Assembly (NCBI RefSeq): GCF_003837865.1
Contig: NZ_RQIS01000007.1
Span: 1-64,000, forward strand
Origin: Paraburkholderia dinghuensis
Lineage (GTDB): Bacteria; Pseudomonadota; Gammaproteobacteria; Burkholderiales; Burkholderiaceae
Reading direction: 5' to 3'
DNA length: 64,000 bases
The position numbers and the translations under genes are program-made. Position 1 is the first letter of the stretch; every line of letters starts with the position of its first letter. The notes below the pieces were generated by a model. That model saw only the letters and a list, made by a program, of their open reading frames with translations. It searched no databases and was not told the DNA's origin. Below are positions 36,484 through 46,425 of this stretch, piece by piece.

Positions 36484-37932
36484 ATGAAGAACGACAAGGA
36501 TCAGCCGTTCGTCGATTTAACGATGGCAGACGCCGCACGGGCTTTTCACGACGGTTCGATGACAAGCACGCAATTGGTGTCGGCATGTCTGGAACGCATT
36601 GACTCAGGTAAAGACCTGAATGCGTTCGTTACCGTCGACGCCGAAGGTGCGCTGAAGGCGGCTGCAGCGGTAGATCAGGCCCGGAAGATGGGGAAGCCCA
36701 TGGGGCCTTTGAGCGGTATCCCAATCGTCGTGAAGGACAACATTCATAGCGCGGGTCTTCGCTGCACTGCGGGTAGTCCCGCTTTCGAGAAGTTCGTTCC
36801 TGCTGCGGACGCGCCGACATTGCGCAAACTGCGTGAAGCCGGGGCCATCGTGTTGGGCAAGACGAACATGCACGAACTGGCCTATGGCGCTACGGGCTAT
36901 AACGGGGCATTCAATACCGGTGTGGGTCGTGGCGTTCGTAACGCATACGACCAGTCGAAGATTGCCGGTGGCTCATCCTCGGGTTCGGCTGCGGCTTTGG
37001 GCGCTCGTATGGCGCTAGGCGCCCTGGGTACCGATACGGGTGGTTCGATGCGTATTCCCCCGGCCTTGAACGGCGTGGCATCGCTGCGTCCGACATGGGG
37101 ACGCTACTCGGGTCTGGGTGTGATTCCGATCGCCAGGACCCGGGATACGGTCGGCCCCATGGCATTGAATATGAACGACGTAGCGTTGCTTGACGGCGTA
37201 ATCACCGACGACTACGCAATGCCCTCCGTCAAACTCAGTGAACTGCGGTTGGGGCTCCCCGCTGAGTTCTGGGAAAACCTCGATCAGGATACGCGTGAGG
37301 TAGCGGGATCGGTCGTTACAAAACTCACTCAGCTGGGTGTGACCTTCGTTGATCTGGGGCGTACGGGATTGATGGAGCTGAACAACGCCGTTGGCTTCCA
37401 GGCCGTGGTTGGCGAGTCGCGATCCAGCATGGAGGAATACCTGAAAGAGAATGGTCACACGATGACCATTGAAACGCTGGCGAAGAACATCGATAGCCCA
37501 GACGTAAAGTGGATTTACGAAAACTGGGTGCTGCCCGGGAGGTTCCCGAATGCACAAGGCGAACTCGCGGATGTTGCCCCAATGTACGAACAGGCACAAA
37601 AGGCAGGCGGCGGACGAGATGCCTTGCGCTCTCGCTACGTCGAACTGTTCGAGCAACATCAGCTGGATGCGCTGATGTTCCCCACGACCGCCTGCGTGGC
37701 ACCCGCAGCTGATGACAGCATTTACGAGGAAGAGAACTTCCGTCGCCTCATTCAAAACACTGAGCCGATGGCCAGTGCGGGGCTCCCCGGATTGAATCTG
37801 CCCGTGGGCAAGGGTTCGAGTTCAGGACTTCCCGTCGGAATGGAATTCGATGGCCCCACGAATTCGGATCGACGCCTCCTGGCCATCGGGATTTTGCTGG
37901 AAAGCATTTTGGGCTGCATTTCGCGACCCTGA
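36484..37932 (+). CDS. Amidase-signature family enzyme 2
   Basis: 482 aa, RBS GGAGACAAG. Amidase-signature catalytic residues are complete: Lys in IVVKDNIHSAG, cis-Ser in AGGSSSGSAAALG, nucleophile Ser in GTDTGGSMRIPP. It differs clearly from the amidase at 32636 and resembles the indoleacetamide hydrolase/mandelamide hydrolase branch in its layout, but the substrate cannot be inferred. Its presence with amidase 1 and an M20-like protein suggests amide bonds in the growth substrate or in an intermediate. Confidence 0.92.
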   Translation: MKNDKDQPFVDLTMADAARAFHDGSMTSTQLVSACLERIDSGKDLNAFVTVDAEGALKAAAAVDQARKMGKPMGPLSGIPIVVKDNIHSAGLRCTAGSPAFEKFVPAADAPTLRKLREAGAIVLGKTNMHELAYGATGYNGAFNTGVGRGVRNAYDQSKIAGGSSSGSAAALGARMALGALGTDTGGSMRIPPALNGVASLRPTWGRYSGLGVIPIARTRDTVGPMALNMNDVALLDGVITDDYAMPSVKLSELRLGLPAEFWENLDQDTREVAGSVVTKLTQLGVTFVDLGRTGLMELNNAVGFQAVVGESRSSMEEYLKENGHTMTIETLAKNIDSPDVKWIYENWVLPGRFPNAQGELADVAPMYEQAQKAGGGRDALRSRYVELFEQHQLDALMFPTTACVAPAADDSIYEEENFRRLIQNTEPMASAGLPGLNLPVGKGSSSGLPVGMEFDGPTNSDRRLLAIGILLESILGCISRP

Positions 37933-38024
37933 TGAATTTCTGTCGATGGAGTTGATTGCGGTGCCCGAGCACATCCCGGCCCCGTGACGGACCTGTGAGT
38001 TGCTTCTATTGGGATTGAACAGAG

Positions 38025-38996
38025 ATGATTAACGCGCTGAGTTACATCGTGGTGCAGACACCGCATATGCAGGCATGGATCGATCAGGTGACAAACCACA
38101 TCGGCATGCAGGTCGAAGTACTCGAAGCTGGCAAGACCATGCGCATTCGTGCGGACGAAAAGATCCAGCGATTCGTCGTCACTGCAACCAGCGGGGAGTC
38201 GACGATGGGCATGGGCTTCGAAGTGCCGGATGCTCCGACCATGGCGGCCTGCACGATGGCACTTGAAGCCGCGGGGTACAAAACCACGCCGGGTACCGCT
38301 GAGGAAATCGAATTTCGTGGTGTGCAGGACATGGTGCACTTCGTGGACAACGATGGTCTCAGGCTGGAAATCGCCCATGGCTTGAAGGATGCATCGACTG
38401 AATTCAAACCCGGTCGTCCTATCGGTGGATTCCGCACCGGCAAAATGGGCCTCGGCCATGTGGCATTGATTACCGGGCACTTCGAAGCGATTTCGAATCT
38501 TTATCGCAACGTGTTGGGCATGAAGCTCACCGATTACACGTACAAGCCGTTCAAGGTCGAGTTCCTGCACTGCAATCCCAGACATCACACGATTGGCATT
38601 GCTCATACGGGGCAGCCAGCAAAGATCTATCACCTGATGCTGGAATACAACGACTTCGATGACGTGGGCAGGGCCTACGACATCGCGTTGCCGAATCCGG
38701 ATTCCATCGGTGTCACTTTGGGTCGCCATATCAACGATCACGCGACCTCGTTCTATCTGAAGAATCCTGATGGCTGGATGTTCGAACTCGGCTGGGCCAC
38801 TCGCACCGTGGGACCGGACTGGGAAGTCGAAGAACTGAAGGGCATGAGCTTGTGGGGCCATGATCGGACATGGCTTCCCGATCACAAGCGCGAAGAAGCA
38901 CGACAAATTCTGAGGGATCTGGCAGCCGAAGGTATGCGAGCGCCCGTCGTTCTCCCCGAGAATCAAACGCAGCTGAAACAAAATACGAAGGATTGA
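38025..38996 (+). CDS. Type I extradiol dioxygenase (VOC, BphC-like)
   Basis: 323 aa made of two vicinal-oxygen-chelate domains. Iron ligands can be placed in the C-terminal domain: His in GLGHVALIT, His in KIYHLMLEYN and Glu in GWMFELGW, matching 2,3-dihydroxybiphenyl 1,2-dioxygenase. It should cleave a catechol meta to a hydroxyl. Its partner hydrolase starts 2 bp downstream. Together with mhpB it makes two evolutionarily unrelated ring-cleavage enzymes in one operon. Confidence 0.92.
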   Translation: MINALSYIVVQTPHMQAWIDQVTNHIGMQVEVLEAGKTMRIRADEKIQRFVVTATSGESTMGMGFEVPDAPTMAACTMALEAAGYKTTPGTAEEIEFRGVQDMVHFVDNDGLRLEIAHGLKDASTEFKPGRPIGGFRTGKMGLGHVALITGHFEAISNLYRNVLGMKLTDYTYKPFKVEFLHCNPRHHTIGIAHTGQPAKIYHLMLEYNDFDDVGRAYDIALPNPDSIGVTLGRHINDHATSFYLKNPDGWMFELGWATRTVGPDWEVEELKGMSLWGHDRTWLPDHKREEARQILRDLAAEGMRAPVVLPENQTQLKQNTKD

Positions 38997-38998
38997 AG

Positions 38999-39829
38999 AT
39001 GAATGCCACTGTAAGCCCCGAGATTGCGAATCAGATTGAACTGGGTGAGTTCACGCTGAACTATCACGATCAAGGTCACGGCGAACCGATTCTGTTGATT
39101 CACGGTTCAGGTCCTGGCGTTACCGCATGGGCTAACTGGCGCGGCATCATTCCCACGCTGAGCCAGAAAGCACGGGTCGTCGCTCCGGATATGCTGGGGT
39201 TTGGCTATACGAAGTGCTCCCCCGATGCGGTGCTCACGCCTGCCACGTGGGTGCAGTCGCTGATTTCCCTGCTCGATGCACTGAAAATCGACCGGGTGTC
39301 AGTGGTGGGCAATAGCTTTGGCGGTGCCATCGCATTGGCACTGGCCAAGGCGCACCCGGAGCGTGTGAATCGTCTGGTTCTGATGGGTGCGGCGGGTATC
39401 AATGCTCCAATCAGCGAAGGGCTTGAGAAAGTGTGGGGCTATACGCCGAGCCTGGAAGCCATGAAGGGATTGATGGAAGTGTTCGCCTACGACCACTCGA
39501 TCATTACCGAAGACCTGATTCGCATGCGCTACGAAGCCTCGATTCGTGCCGACGTACAAGAGCGATTCGCCCGTCTGTTTCCGGCGCCGAGGCAAAACGG
39601 CGTGGAGATGCTGGCCCTTGCGGAATCCGACTTGAAGGGGATCACGAACAAGACGTTACTCATCCACGGCCTGAACGATCAGGTGATTCCGGTCGAATGG
39701 TCGGAGCGCATGGTTCGTCTGCTTCCCCATGCTGAACTGCACACGTACGGCGAGTGCGGCCACTGGGTACAAATTGAAAAGGCTGAGCAGTTTTCGCAGC
39801 TGGTTTCGAATTTTCTGATCGGCAACTAA
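38999..39829 (+). CDS. Meta-cleavage product C-C hydrolase (alpha/beta hydrolase)
   Basis: 276 aa, overlapping region with the preceding stop. The hydrolase core is HGSGPGVTAWANW (oxyanion region), nucleophile GNSFGG, Asp in LNDQVIP and His in GHWVQIE, the BphD/MhpC pattern. It hydrolyses the ring-fission product to 2-hydroxypenta-2,4-dienoate and an acid. The start at 38999 gives no gap after the dioxygenase. A second such hydrolase is at 50065. Confidence 0.92.
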   Translation: MNATVSPEIANQIELGEFTLNYHDQGHGEPILLIHGSGPGVTAWANWRGIIPTLSQKARVVAPDMLGFGYTKCSPDAVLTPATWVQSLISLLDALKIDRVSVVGNSFGGAIALALAKAHPERVNRLVLMGAAGINAPISEGLEKVWGYTPSLEAMKGLMEVFAYDHSIITEDLIRMRYEASIRADVQERFARLFPAPRQNGVEMLALAESDLKGITNKTLLIHGLNDQVIPVEWSERMVRLLPHAELHTYGECGHWVQIEKAEQFSQLVSNFLIGN

Positions 39830-39847
39830 CGGGGCGCCAGAAACAGT

Positions 39848-40273
39848 ATGGAAAATCTCGACGTTAAGGGCCGCTGGCAAATCCTCGCGTGGGAACAGAT
39901 CTTCGACGATGGTCGCGTCACCTATCCGATGGGCCGGGAACTGGAAGGGTTCATGGAGTACGGTCCGAACGGCATGTTCTGTGCCATCACCAGGAAGGAT
40001 CGAGCGAACTTTACGACCGGGGGCCAATGGAACGCGTCGGACGCGGAAAAGGCCGGCGCCTACAACACTTATCTGACGTATGCCGGTGACTGGAACGTCG
40101 AAGGCAACGTAGTGACACACAAGGTCAAGCATTGCCTGTTTCCGAACTGGGTAGGCGGTGAACAGAAGCGCTATGCAGAACTCGACGGCGATCAGTTGTC
40201 GTTGACCACGCACAAGCTGGAAGCAGGGACGTCGGAAGCCCGCGTTGCCCGTCTGACGTTCAGACGCGTTTAA
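39848..40273 (+). CDS. Lipocalin-like domain protein
   Basis: 141 aa, no signal peptide. The N-terminal LKGRWQILAWEQIF and the pattern of alternating strands (GFMEYGPNGMFCAI, YAGDWNVEGNVVTHKV, QKRYAELDGDQLSLTT) match the small lipocalin-like/DUF4488-type barrel of bacterial cytoplasmic proteins. It lies between the hydrolase and mhpB. Function unknown; a role in binding a hydrophobic intermediate is speculation. Confidence 0.75.
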   Translation: MENLDVKGRWQILAWEQIFDDGRVTYPMGRELEGFMEYGPNGMFCAITRKDRANFTTGGQWNASDAEKAGAYNTYLTYAGDWNVEGNVVTHKVKHCLFPNWVGGEQKRYAELDGDQLSLTTHKLEAGTSEARVARLTFRRV

Positions 40274-40282
40274 GGCACACGT

Positions 40283-41227
40283 ATGCCAGCTATTCTTGAG
40301 TGCCTGTCCCATACGCCTTTGCATGGGTATTTCGACCCTAAGCCCGAAGTGGTGGCCGAAGTTGCCCGGGTCAATGCAGCCTCGCGGGAACGTGTTCGTG
40401 CCTTCGATCCTGAGCTGGTGGTCGTGTTTGCTCCCGATCACTACAACGGATTTTTCTATGAGTTGATGCCCAGCTTCTGTGTTGGCGCGAGGGCCGAGGC
40501 CATTGGCGACTACAAGAGCCTGGCGGGGACGCTTCCCGTTCCGGCAGAAGAAGCTCGGGCAATGGTCGAGTATGTGCTGAGCCGCGATATCGATATGGCG
40601 ATTTCCTATCGTATGTCGGTGGATCACGGCGCAGCTCAAGCCCTGGAAGAAGTCACCGGTGGACTCGATAACTACCCAGTTATTCCGGTGTTCATCAATT
40701 CGGTGGCTCCACCGATGTCGACGCTTCGACGGTCCCGCATGATGGGGCAGGCCATTGGCGAGTTTCTGAAGTCGACCGGCAAACGCGTGCTGATCCTGGG
40801 TTCGGGTGGCATATCGCATGAACCACCGATTCCCGAGTTGAAGGGCGCTACTCAGGAAATTTCTGATCGCCTGATTTACACCGGGCGCAATCTCAGCCCT
40901 GAGGCCCGGGATGCCAGACAGGAGCGGGTGATCAACGCAGCCAAGGCGTTCACAGCAGGAGAGGCCCCGAACATGCGGGCGCTGAATCCTGAGTGGGATA
41001 TGGCATTCCTGAAGATGATGCAAAACGATTTGCTGGCCGTTGACCGGTTGAGTAATGACGATGTATCGAGGGACGCAGGCAAGAGTGCACACGAGATCCG
41101 CACCTGGGTTGCGGCCTTTGCCGCGCTGTCTGCGTTCGGCGATTACACCGCAGAGATCGATTTTTATCGCGCCATTCCTGAATGGATCGCGGGATTTGCG
41201 TGCATGCACGCATCGCCTAACGCCTAA
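40283..41227 (+). CDS. mhpB: 2,3-dihydroxyphenylpropionate 1,2-dioxygenase
   Basis: 314 aa class III (LigB-fold) extradiol dioxygenase. The match to MhpB is close across the length (LVVVFAPDHYNGFFYELMP, VDHGAAQALE, ILGSGGISHEPP, IRTWVAAFAALSAFG, RAIPEWIAGF). The metal His are in CLSHTPL and FAPDHYN, and the catalytic His in VDHG. It opens 3-(2,3-dihydroxyphenyl)propionate or a related substituted catechol. The next genes complete the lower pathway. Confidence 0.93.
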   Translation: MPAILECLSHTPLHGYFDPKPEVVAEVARVNAASRERVRAFDPELVVVFAPDHYNGFFYELMPSFCVGARAEAIGDYKSLAGTLPVPAEEARAMVEYVLSRDIDMAISYRMSVDHGAAQALEEVTGGLDNYPVIPVFINSVAPPMSTLRRSRMMGQAIGEFLKSTGKRVLILGSGGISHEPPIPELKGATQEISDRLIYTGRNLSPEARDARQERVINAAKAFTAGEAPNMRALNPEWDMAFLKMMQNDLLAVDRLSNDDVSRDAGKSAHEIRTWVAAFAALSAFGDYTAEIDFYRAIPEWIAGFACMHASPNA

Positions 41228-41238
41228 GGAGCGCACGG

Positions 41239-42024
41239 ATGCAACAAGAGAGACTGAAGGCAATTGCGGCCCGCCTTAAGGAAGCCGAAGCCAGCCGCCA
41301 GGTTATCGCGCCAGTGCGCGGTGAAATCGCATTGGATGACATGCAGTCTGCCTATGCGGTGCAGCAGATCAACGTGGATGCGCGGGTCGCTCAGGGCGAG
41401 CGAATCGTGGGTCGCAAGATCGGCTTGACATCGCTGGCGGTGCAGAAGCAGTTGGGTGTCGATCAGCCGGACTTCGGTGCGCTGTTCGCCTCCATGACGT
41501 ACGGCGACTCGCAGCCGATCCCGCTGTCGAAATTGATTCAGCCAAAAGTCGAGGCCGAAATCGCACTGGTGCTCAATCGTGATCTGACGCACGAGCGCCA
41601 TACGTTTGCCGATCTGATCGGCGCCACGGACTACGCAGTGGCCGCGCTGGAAGTCGTGGACAGCCGAATTCAGAATTGGGACATCAAGTTCGTGGATACC
41701 GTTGCGGACAACGCTAGTTCTGCGGCTTTCGTGTTGGGCTCGCGTCCGATACCGCTGTCGCAAATCGATCTCACCGGTTGCGCAATGCGGCTCGAATCGG
41801 TCGGTCAGGTTCTATCCACGGGAAGCGGTGCTGCATGCCTCGGCAATCCGCTGAACGCTGCAATATGGCTGGCTGATCGTATGGCCGCACTGGGTACGCC
41901 GCTGCGTGCTGGTGACGTGGTATTGACCGGCGCATTGGGTCCCATGGTTGCAGTCACCAAACCGGGTACTTACACCGCAGTGATCGAAGGTCTGGGCAGC
42001 GTTCGCGCAACTTTCATCGAGTAA
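41239..42024 (+). CDS. mhpD: 2-hydroxypenta-2,4-dienoate hydratase
   Basis: 261 aa, RBS AAGGAG. Family motifs: [35 protein letters not shown], with the metal-binding Glu residues, [11 protein letters not shown] and [12 protein letters not shown]. It hydrates 2-hydroxypenta-2,4-dienoate to 4-hydroxy-2-oxovalerate. Gene order B-D-F-E matches the mhp cluster of Enterobacteria without mhpA and mhpC. Confidence 0.94.
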   Translation: MQQERLKAIAARLKEAEASRQVIAPVRGEIALDDMQSAYAVQQINVDARVAQGERIVGRKIGLTSLAVQKQLGVDQPDFGALFASMTYGDSQPIPLSKLIQPKVEAEIALVLNRDLTHERHTFADLIGATDYAVAALEVVDSRIQNWDIKFVDTVADNASSAAFVLGSRPIPLSQIDLTGCAMRLESVGQVLSTGSGAACLGNPLNAAIWLADRMAALGTPLRAGDVVLTGALGPMVAVTKPGTYTAVIEGLGSVRATFIE

Positions 42025-42029
42025 AGAAT

Positions 42030-42968
42030 ATGACAAAGAAACTCAAAGTAGCAATCATCGGTTCGGGCAACATCGGCACCGACCTGATGATCAAGGTGAT
42101 GCGCAACAGCAAGTACCTGGAGATGGGTGCGATGGTCGGTATCGATCCGAAGTCGGATGGTCTGGCTCGCGCGGATCGTCTGGGCGTTGCCACCACCCAT
42201 GAAGGCGTCGAAGGACTGACTCGTCTGCCGGTGTTCGCCGATATCGATTTCGTATTCGATGCGACTTCGGCGGGTGCTCACGTGAAGAACGACGCGTTTC
42301 TGCGCGCCTTGAAGCCTGGTATCCGGATGATCGACCTGACGCCGGCGGCAATCGGTCCGTACTGTATTCCCGTGGTGAACGGCGAGGCAAACGTCGATGC
42401 ACTTAACGTCAACATGGTGACGTGTGGTGGTCAGGCCACGATCCCGATGGTGGCTGCGGTTTCCCGGGTCGCCAAGGTTCACTACGGCGAAATCATTGCC
42501 TCGATCTCCAGCAAGTCGGCTGGCCCCGGTACCCGGGCGAACATCGACGAGTTCACGGAGACCACGTCGAAGGCTATCGAAGTCGTGGGCGGTGCATCGA
42601 AGGGTAAGGCCATCATCGTTCTGAACCCGGCCGAACCCCCGGTCATTATGCGCGACACGGTTTATACCCTGTCGGAGCTCGCAGATCAGGCAGTTGTAGA
42701 GGCCTCCATTGAAGAAATGGTCAAGGCCGTGAATTCGTACGTCCCGGGCTATCGTCTGAAACAGAAAGTGCAGTTCGACGTGATCAGTCCCGAGGCACCG
42801 TTGAACGTTCCGGGGTTGGGCAAGTTGAGCGGATTGAAGACGTCGGTATTCCTCGAAGTGGAAGGCGCCGCACACTATCTGCCCGCCTATGCCGGCAACC
42901 TGGACATCATGACCAGTGCAGGTATGCGTACTGCAGAGCGCATGGCTCAATCCATGATGAACGCGTAA
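42030..42968 (+). CDS. mhpF: Acetaldehyde dehydrogenase (acylating)
   Basis: 312 aa. NAD-binding motif [19 protein letters not shown] at the N-terminus; active Cys in [13 protein letters not shown]-terminal ends like MhpF/DmpF. It converts acetaldehyde, CoA and NAD+ to acetyl-CoA. Its partner aldolase is encoded next, 13 bp downstream, and the two form a channelling complex in this family. Confidence 0.95.
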   Translation: MTKKLKVAIIGSGNIGTDLMIKVMRNSKYLEMGAMVGIDPKSDGLARADRLGVATTHEGVEGLTRLPVFADIDFVFDATSAGAHVKNDAFLRALKPGIRMIDLTPAAIGPYCIPVVNGEANVDALNVNMVTCGGQATIPMVAAVSRVAKVHYGEIIASISSKSAGPGTRANIDEFTETTSKAIEVVGGASKGKAIIVLNPAEPPVIMRDTVYTLSELADQAVVEASIEEMVKAVNSYVPGYRLKQKVQFDVISPEAPLNVPGLGKLSGLKTSVFLEVEGAAHYLPAYAGNLDIMTSAGMRTAERMAQSMMNA

Positions 42969-42981
42969 GGAGCCATCGCAA

Positions 42982-44004
42982 ATGAGCAATCAAGGCAAGA
43001 AACTCTACATCTCCGACGTGACGCTGCGCGACGGCTCGCACGCCGTTCGCCATCAGTACTCGATCCAGAACGTGCAGGACATCGCACGTGCGCTGGACAA
43101 GGCAAAGGTGGATTCGATTGAAGTTGCACACGGCGACGGCCTGCAAGGTTCGAGCTTCAATTACGGCTTCGGTGCTCACTCCGATCTGGAGTGGATCGAA
43201 GCGGTAGCCGATGTCGTCACGTACTCGAAGATCGCCACGCTGCTGCTCCCCGGCATTGGCACCATTCATGATCTGAAGGCGGCATATAACGCTGGGGCAC
43301 GTGTGGTTCGTGTCGCTACGCACTGCACGGAAGCGGATGTGAGCAAACAGCATATCGAGTACGCGCGTGAACTCGGTATGGATACCGTGGGTTTCCTCAT
43401 GATGTCGCATATGACGACGCCGGAAGCACTGGCCCAGCAAGCGAAGCTGATGGAAAGCTACGGCGCTACCACGATTTACATTGTCGACTCCGGTGGCGCA
43501 CTGTCGATGAATGATGTGCGGGATCGGTTCCGTGCCGTTAAGGCTGTATTGAAACCCGAAACGCAAACGGGTATGCATGCTCACCACAACCTGTCGCTGG
43601 GCGTTGCCAACTCCATCGTTGCAGTGGAAGAAGGCTGCGATCGTATCGATGCGTCGCTGGCGGGTATGGGTGCCGGTGCGGGTAACGCCCCGCTCGAAGT
43701 GTTCATTGCCGCCGCCGAACGCATGGGCTGGAATCACGGCACGGATCTCTACACGCTGATGGATGCGGCAGACGATATCGTGCGCCCCCTTCAGGATCGT
43801 CCGGTGCGCGTGGACCGCGAGACCCTTGCTCTGGGTTACGCAGGTGTCTACTCGTCGTTCCTGCGCCACTCGGAAGTCGCGGCTGCAAAGTACGGCTTGA
43901 GCACGGTCGATATCCTGGTCGAGCTGGGCAAGCGTCGTATGGTCGGCGGTCAGGAGGACATGATCGTGGACGTGGCTTTGGATTTGCTCAAAGTGAAAAA
44001 TTAA
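42982..44004 (+). CDS. mhpE: 4-hydroxy-2-oxovalerate aldolase
   Basis: 340 aa TIM-barrel aldolase. The metal and substrate residues are in [15 protein letters not shown] (Arg-Asp), THCTEAD and [14 protein letters not shown] (the HxH pair). It splits 4-hydroxy-2-oxovalerate into pyruvate and acetaldehyde. Last gene of the main operon; a hairpin follows at 44038. Confidence 0.95.
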   Translation: MSNQGKKLYISDVTLRDGSHAVRHQYSIQNVQDIARALDKAKVDSIEVAHGDGLQGSSFNYGFGAHSDLEWIEAVADVVTYSKIATLLLPGIGTIHDLKAAYNAGARVVRVATHCTEADVSKQHIEYARELGMDTVGFLMMSHMTTPEALAQQAKLMESYGATTIYIVDSGGALSMNDVRDRFRAVKAVLKPETQTGMHAHHNLSLGVANSIVAVEEGCDRIDASLAGMGAGAGNAPLEVFIAAAERMGWNHGTDLYTLMDAADDIVRPLQDRPVRVDRETLALGYAGVYSSFLRHSEVAAAKYGLSTVDILVELGKRRMVGGQEDMIVDVALDLLKVKN

Positions 44005-44037
44005 AAACGGTGACGCTCAGGCTTCGCTGCAGGAGGC

Positions 44038-44062
44038 GACTCCCTCCAAAGTAGAGGGAGTC
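44038..44062 (+). terminator. Hairpin after mhpE
   Basis: GACTCCCTC and GAGGGAGTC form a perfect 9-bp stem with a 7-nt loop, 34 bp after the mhpE stop. There is no T run after it (CATACATCG), so termination may be partial. It may separate the main operon from the porin segment. Confidence 0.55.
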
Positions 44063-44145
44063 ATACATCGCGGTCCCCATGGACATAGCGTAAATCACAG
44101 TGCCGCAGCAAAGGGCGAGCGCTGACAGGTGAGGAGAATCAGGTA

Positions 44146-45216
44146 GTGAAAATCAAACAATCTGCACTGCTTATCGGTGTGATGGTGGCAGCCACCGCCA
44201 ACGCACAATCCGTTTCAATGTACGGGCTTATTGATTCGGGTGTCATGTACACCTCGAATGTCGGTGGTAAAAAACTGTTCTCCATCGATCCGGATAGTCA
44301 AGCGCCTGATCTGTTCGGCTTGTTCGGAACTGAGGATCTGGGTGGCGGCACCAAAGCGATCTTCAAGCTCGAAGGTCAGTTCAACATGAACACCGGTGCG
44401 ATGGTGAACGGACTGTTCGGTCACTCTACCTACGTCGGCGTCGAGGACGAAAAGTGGGGCAAGCTGACGGCCGGCAATCAGATCGACTTTATGTTCGATT
44501 CGCTGGTTGTGGACCGGTGGGGCCCTGCATTTCCGATCGTCAACGCAATGAATCTGCGTCAGAGCTCGTTCCAGGGATTGAACAGTCCGCGTATTCCGGG
44601 CAACGGTTCGTTCGACTTCGACCGTCTCCTGGGCTCGGCGGTGCCGAACTCGATCAAGTACCAGAGCCCGACGTACGACGGTTTCTCCTTCGGGGGCCTG
44701 TATAGCTTTGGCGGTGTTGCGGGTAGCTTCGGTACGAATTCGGCACAAAGCTTCGGGGTCAACTATCACAATGGCGGCTTCTCGCTGAACGGTGCCTATA
44801 CGTACATCAAGTATCCGGAACTGAACAACGGTAACGACGGTATCCGGAATTTTGGTGTCGGCGCATCGTGGATGTTGGGCGCTGCTGAACTTGCCGCCCT
44901 GTATACGAACACGGCTAATACGCAGAACGGTGCGCGCATTAACGTGTACGAAGCGGACGTCACATACGCGTTTTCCACTCCGCTGCATGCCCACCTCTCG
45001 TATCAGTACCAGAAGGGCAACGACGTGTTGAATGAGCAACACGTGAATCAGGAAACGCTGTCGCTTATCTACCTGCTGTCGAAGCGCACGAGCCTGTACT
45101 CGACGCTGGCATTCCAGCAGTCGTCCGGTGGACCGGCATGGATTCTGATGGCATCGGGTCCCGCATCAGGCGGCCGTCAAACCGCGTTCAGCCTCGGCCT
45201 TATCCACTCGTTCTGA
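44146..45216 (+). CDS. Outer-membrane porin 2
   Basis: 356 aa, GTG start after GAGGAGAATC. Signal peptide 1-21 (KIKQSALLIGVMVAATANAQ), mature start SVSMYGLIDSGVMYTS, C-terminus ends in Phe (LGLIHSF). Burkholderia general porin family, divergent from the porin at 4968. Its place after a catabolic operon suggests uptake of that operon's substrate. Confidence 0.94.
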   Translation: MKIKQSALLIGVMVAATANAQSVSMYGLIDSGVMYTSNVGGKKLFSIDPDSQAPDLFGLFGTEDLGGGTKAIFKLEGQFNMNTGAMVNGLFGHSTYVGVEDEKWGKLTAGNQIDFMFDSLVVDRWGPAFPIVNAMNLRQSSFQGLNSPRIPGNGSFDFDRLLGSAVPNSIKYQSPTYDGFSFGGLYSFGGVAGSFGTNSAQSFGVNYHNGGFSLNGAYTYIKYPELNNGNDGIRNFGVGASWMLGAAELAALYTNTANTQNGARINVYEADVTYAFSTPLHAHLSYQYQKGNDVLNEQHVNQETLSLIYLLSKRTSLYSTLAFQQSSGGPAWILMASGPASGGRQTAFSLGLIHSF

Positions 45217-45289
45217 TCTGGATCGGCAGACCTGTAATGAAAGTTCCTGACGCGCAGAGCATCAGGAACCATCTGAAGGAGACACAGAG

Positions 45290-46411
45290 ATGAGCAACAA
45301 TCGAACGATGCGCGCTGCACGCGTTCACGACGCATCGGGTAGCTTCACTATTGAGACTATTCCGTATCCGAAACTTCAGCGTCCCACGGATGTGATCGTT
45401 CAGCTGAAGGCATCGGGTGTGGTTCCGAATCTGCGCAACGTCATCAGCAACTATGCGAATGACAAAGCATATCTGACGCTGCCCGATCTGCCGGCAATCT
45501 TCGGTCTGGACGCATCAGGCGTCGTGGCCGAAGTCGGTAATGCAGTGACGGGCCTCAAGGTCGGTGATCGCGTATACATCAATCCGGGTCGCTCATGCGG
45601 TTCGTGCCACGCATGTCGCGTAGGCGAAAGCATTTTCTGCGAAGCCTATACGTTCCAGGGCTACTTCGGCTTCGGTCCGAAGTCGAAGAAAGTGTACGAA
45701 CAATACCCGTATGGCGGTTTCAGTCAGTACGCTACGGCACCGGCGGATGGCCTGGTGAAGCTTGGTAACGAAGTCAGCTTCGAAACCGGCGCACGTTTCG
45801 GCTATCTGGGCACGGCATACGCAGGTCTGCGCAAGGCTGGTGTTGCAGCTGGTAAGAGTGTTCTGATCATCGGCGGTACGGGGACGCTGGGTCTGGGCGC
45901 AACGCTGATTGCACGGGCTATGGGCGCGACCAAAATCCTGGTCGTTGCCCGCAACGAAGAAACACTGGCCCGCGTAATGGCTATCGATCCCCGGCGAATC
46001 TCCACGTTTGCATCCGGTTCGGGCGACATGGCTGCATGGGTCAAGGAGCAGACGGGCGGCGTTGGCGTTGACGCAGTGGTGGACGCAATCGCCCCGAGTC
46101 CGACCAACATGCACGTGACGAAAGACGCATTGGGTTGCCTGCGTCGCGGTGGTCGCCTCGTGGAAATTGGCGCACAGATCAATGAAGTGCCGATCAACAT
46201 GCACGAAATGATGTGCTCCGCGCTGTCGGTCATCGGGTCACTGTGGTTCACGGTCGGTGAAGGCCAGGATCTGGTGAACATGATCGAAGCAGGTACGCTT
46301 GACGTATCGGTTTTCGAGAACCACACGTACACGCTGGATCAGGCAAACGAAGCGCTGCGCGATGCAGAAAAGCGAGCCGGTGGTTTCGTCAATGTGGTCA
46401 TCACTCAGTAA
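45290..46411 (+). CDS. MDR/zinc-type alcohol dehydrogenase lacking catalytic zinc ligands
   Basis: 373 aa, RBS GGAGA. Structural-zinc cysteines are complete (CGSCHACRVGESIFC) and the NAD motif is GGTGTLGLGATL. The catalytic site normally reads GVCHTD, but here it is GVVPNLRN, so the catalytic Cys and its neighbours are missing. The protein may be a reductase that does not use catalytic zinc, or it may act on an unusual substrate. Next to a cupin, hemerythrin and SDR. Confidence 0.88.
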   Translation: MSNNRTMRAARVHDASGSFTIETIPYPKLQRPTDVIVQLKASGVVPNLRNVISNYANDKAYLTLPDLPAIFGLDASGVVAEVGNAVTGLKVGDRVYINPGRSCGSCHACRVGESIFCEAYTFQGYFGFGPKSKKVYEQYPYGGFSQYATAPADGLVKLGNEVSFETGARFGYLGTAYAGLRKAGVAAGKSVLIIGGTGTLGLGATLIARAMGATKILVVARNEETLARVMAIDPRRISTFASGSGDMAAWVKEQTGGVGVDAVVDAIAPSPTNMHVTKDALGCLRRGGRLVEIGAQINEVPINMHEMMCSALSVIGSLWFTVGEGQDLVNMIEAGTLDVSVFENHTYTLDQANEALRDAEKRAGGFVNVVITQ

Positions 46412-46425
46412 CCGGGAGTAAGAAG

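Noticed and set aside
35147..36586. Leftward frame of 479 codons opposite the M20-like gene
   Set aside because: Antisense shadow; the M20-like sense protein has an RBS, conserved fold segments and operon context.
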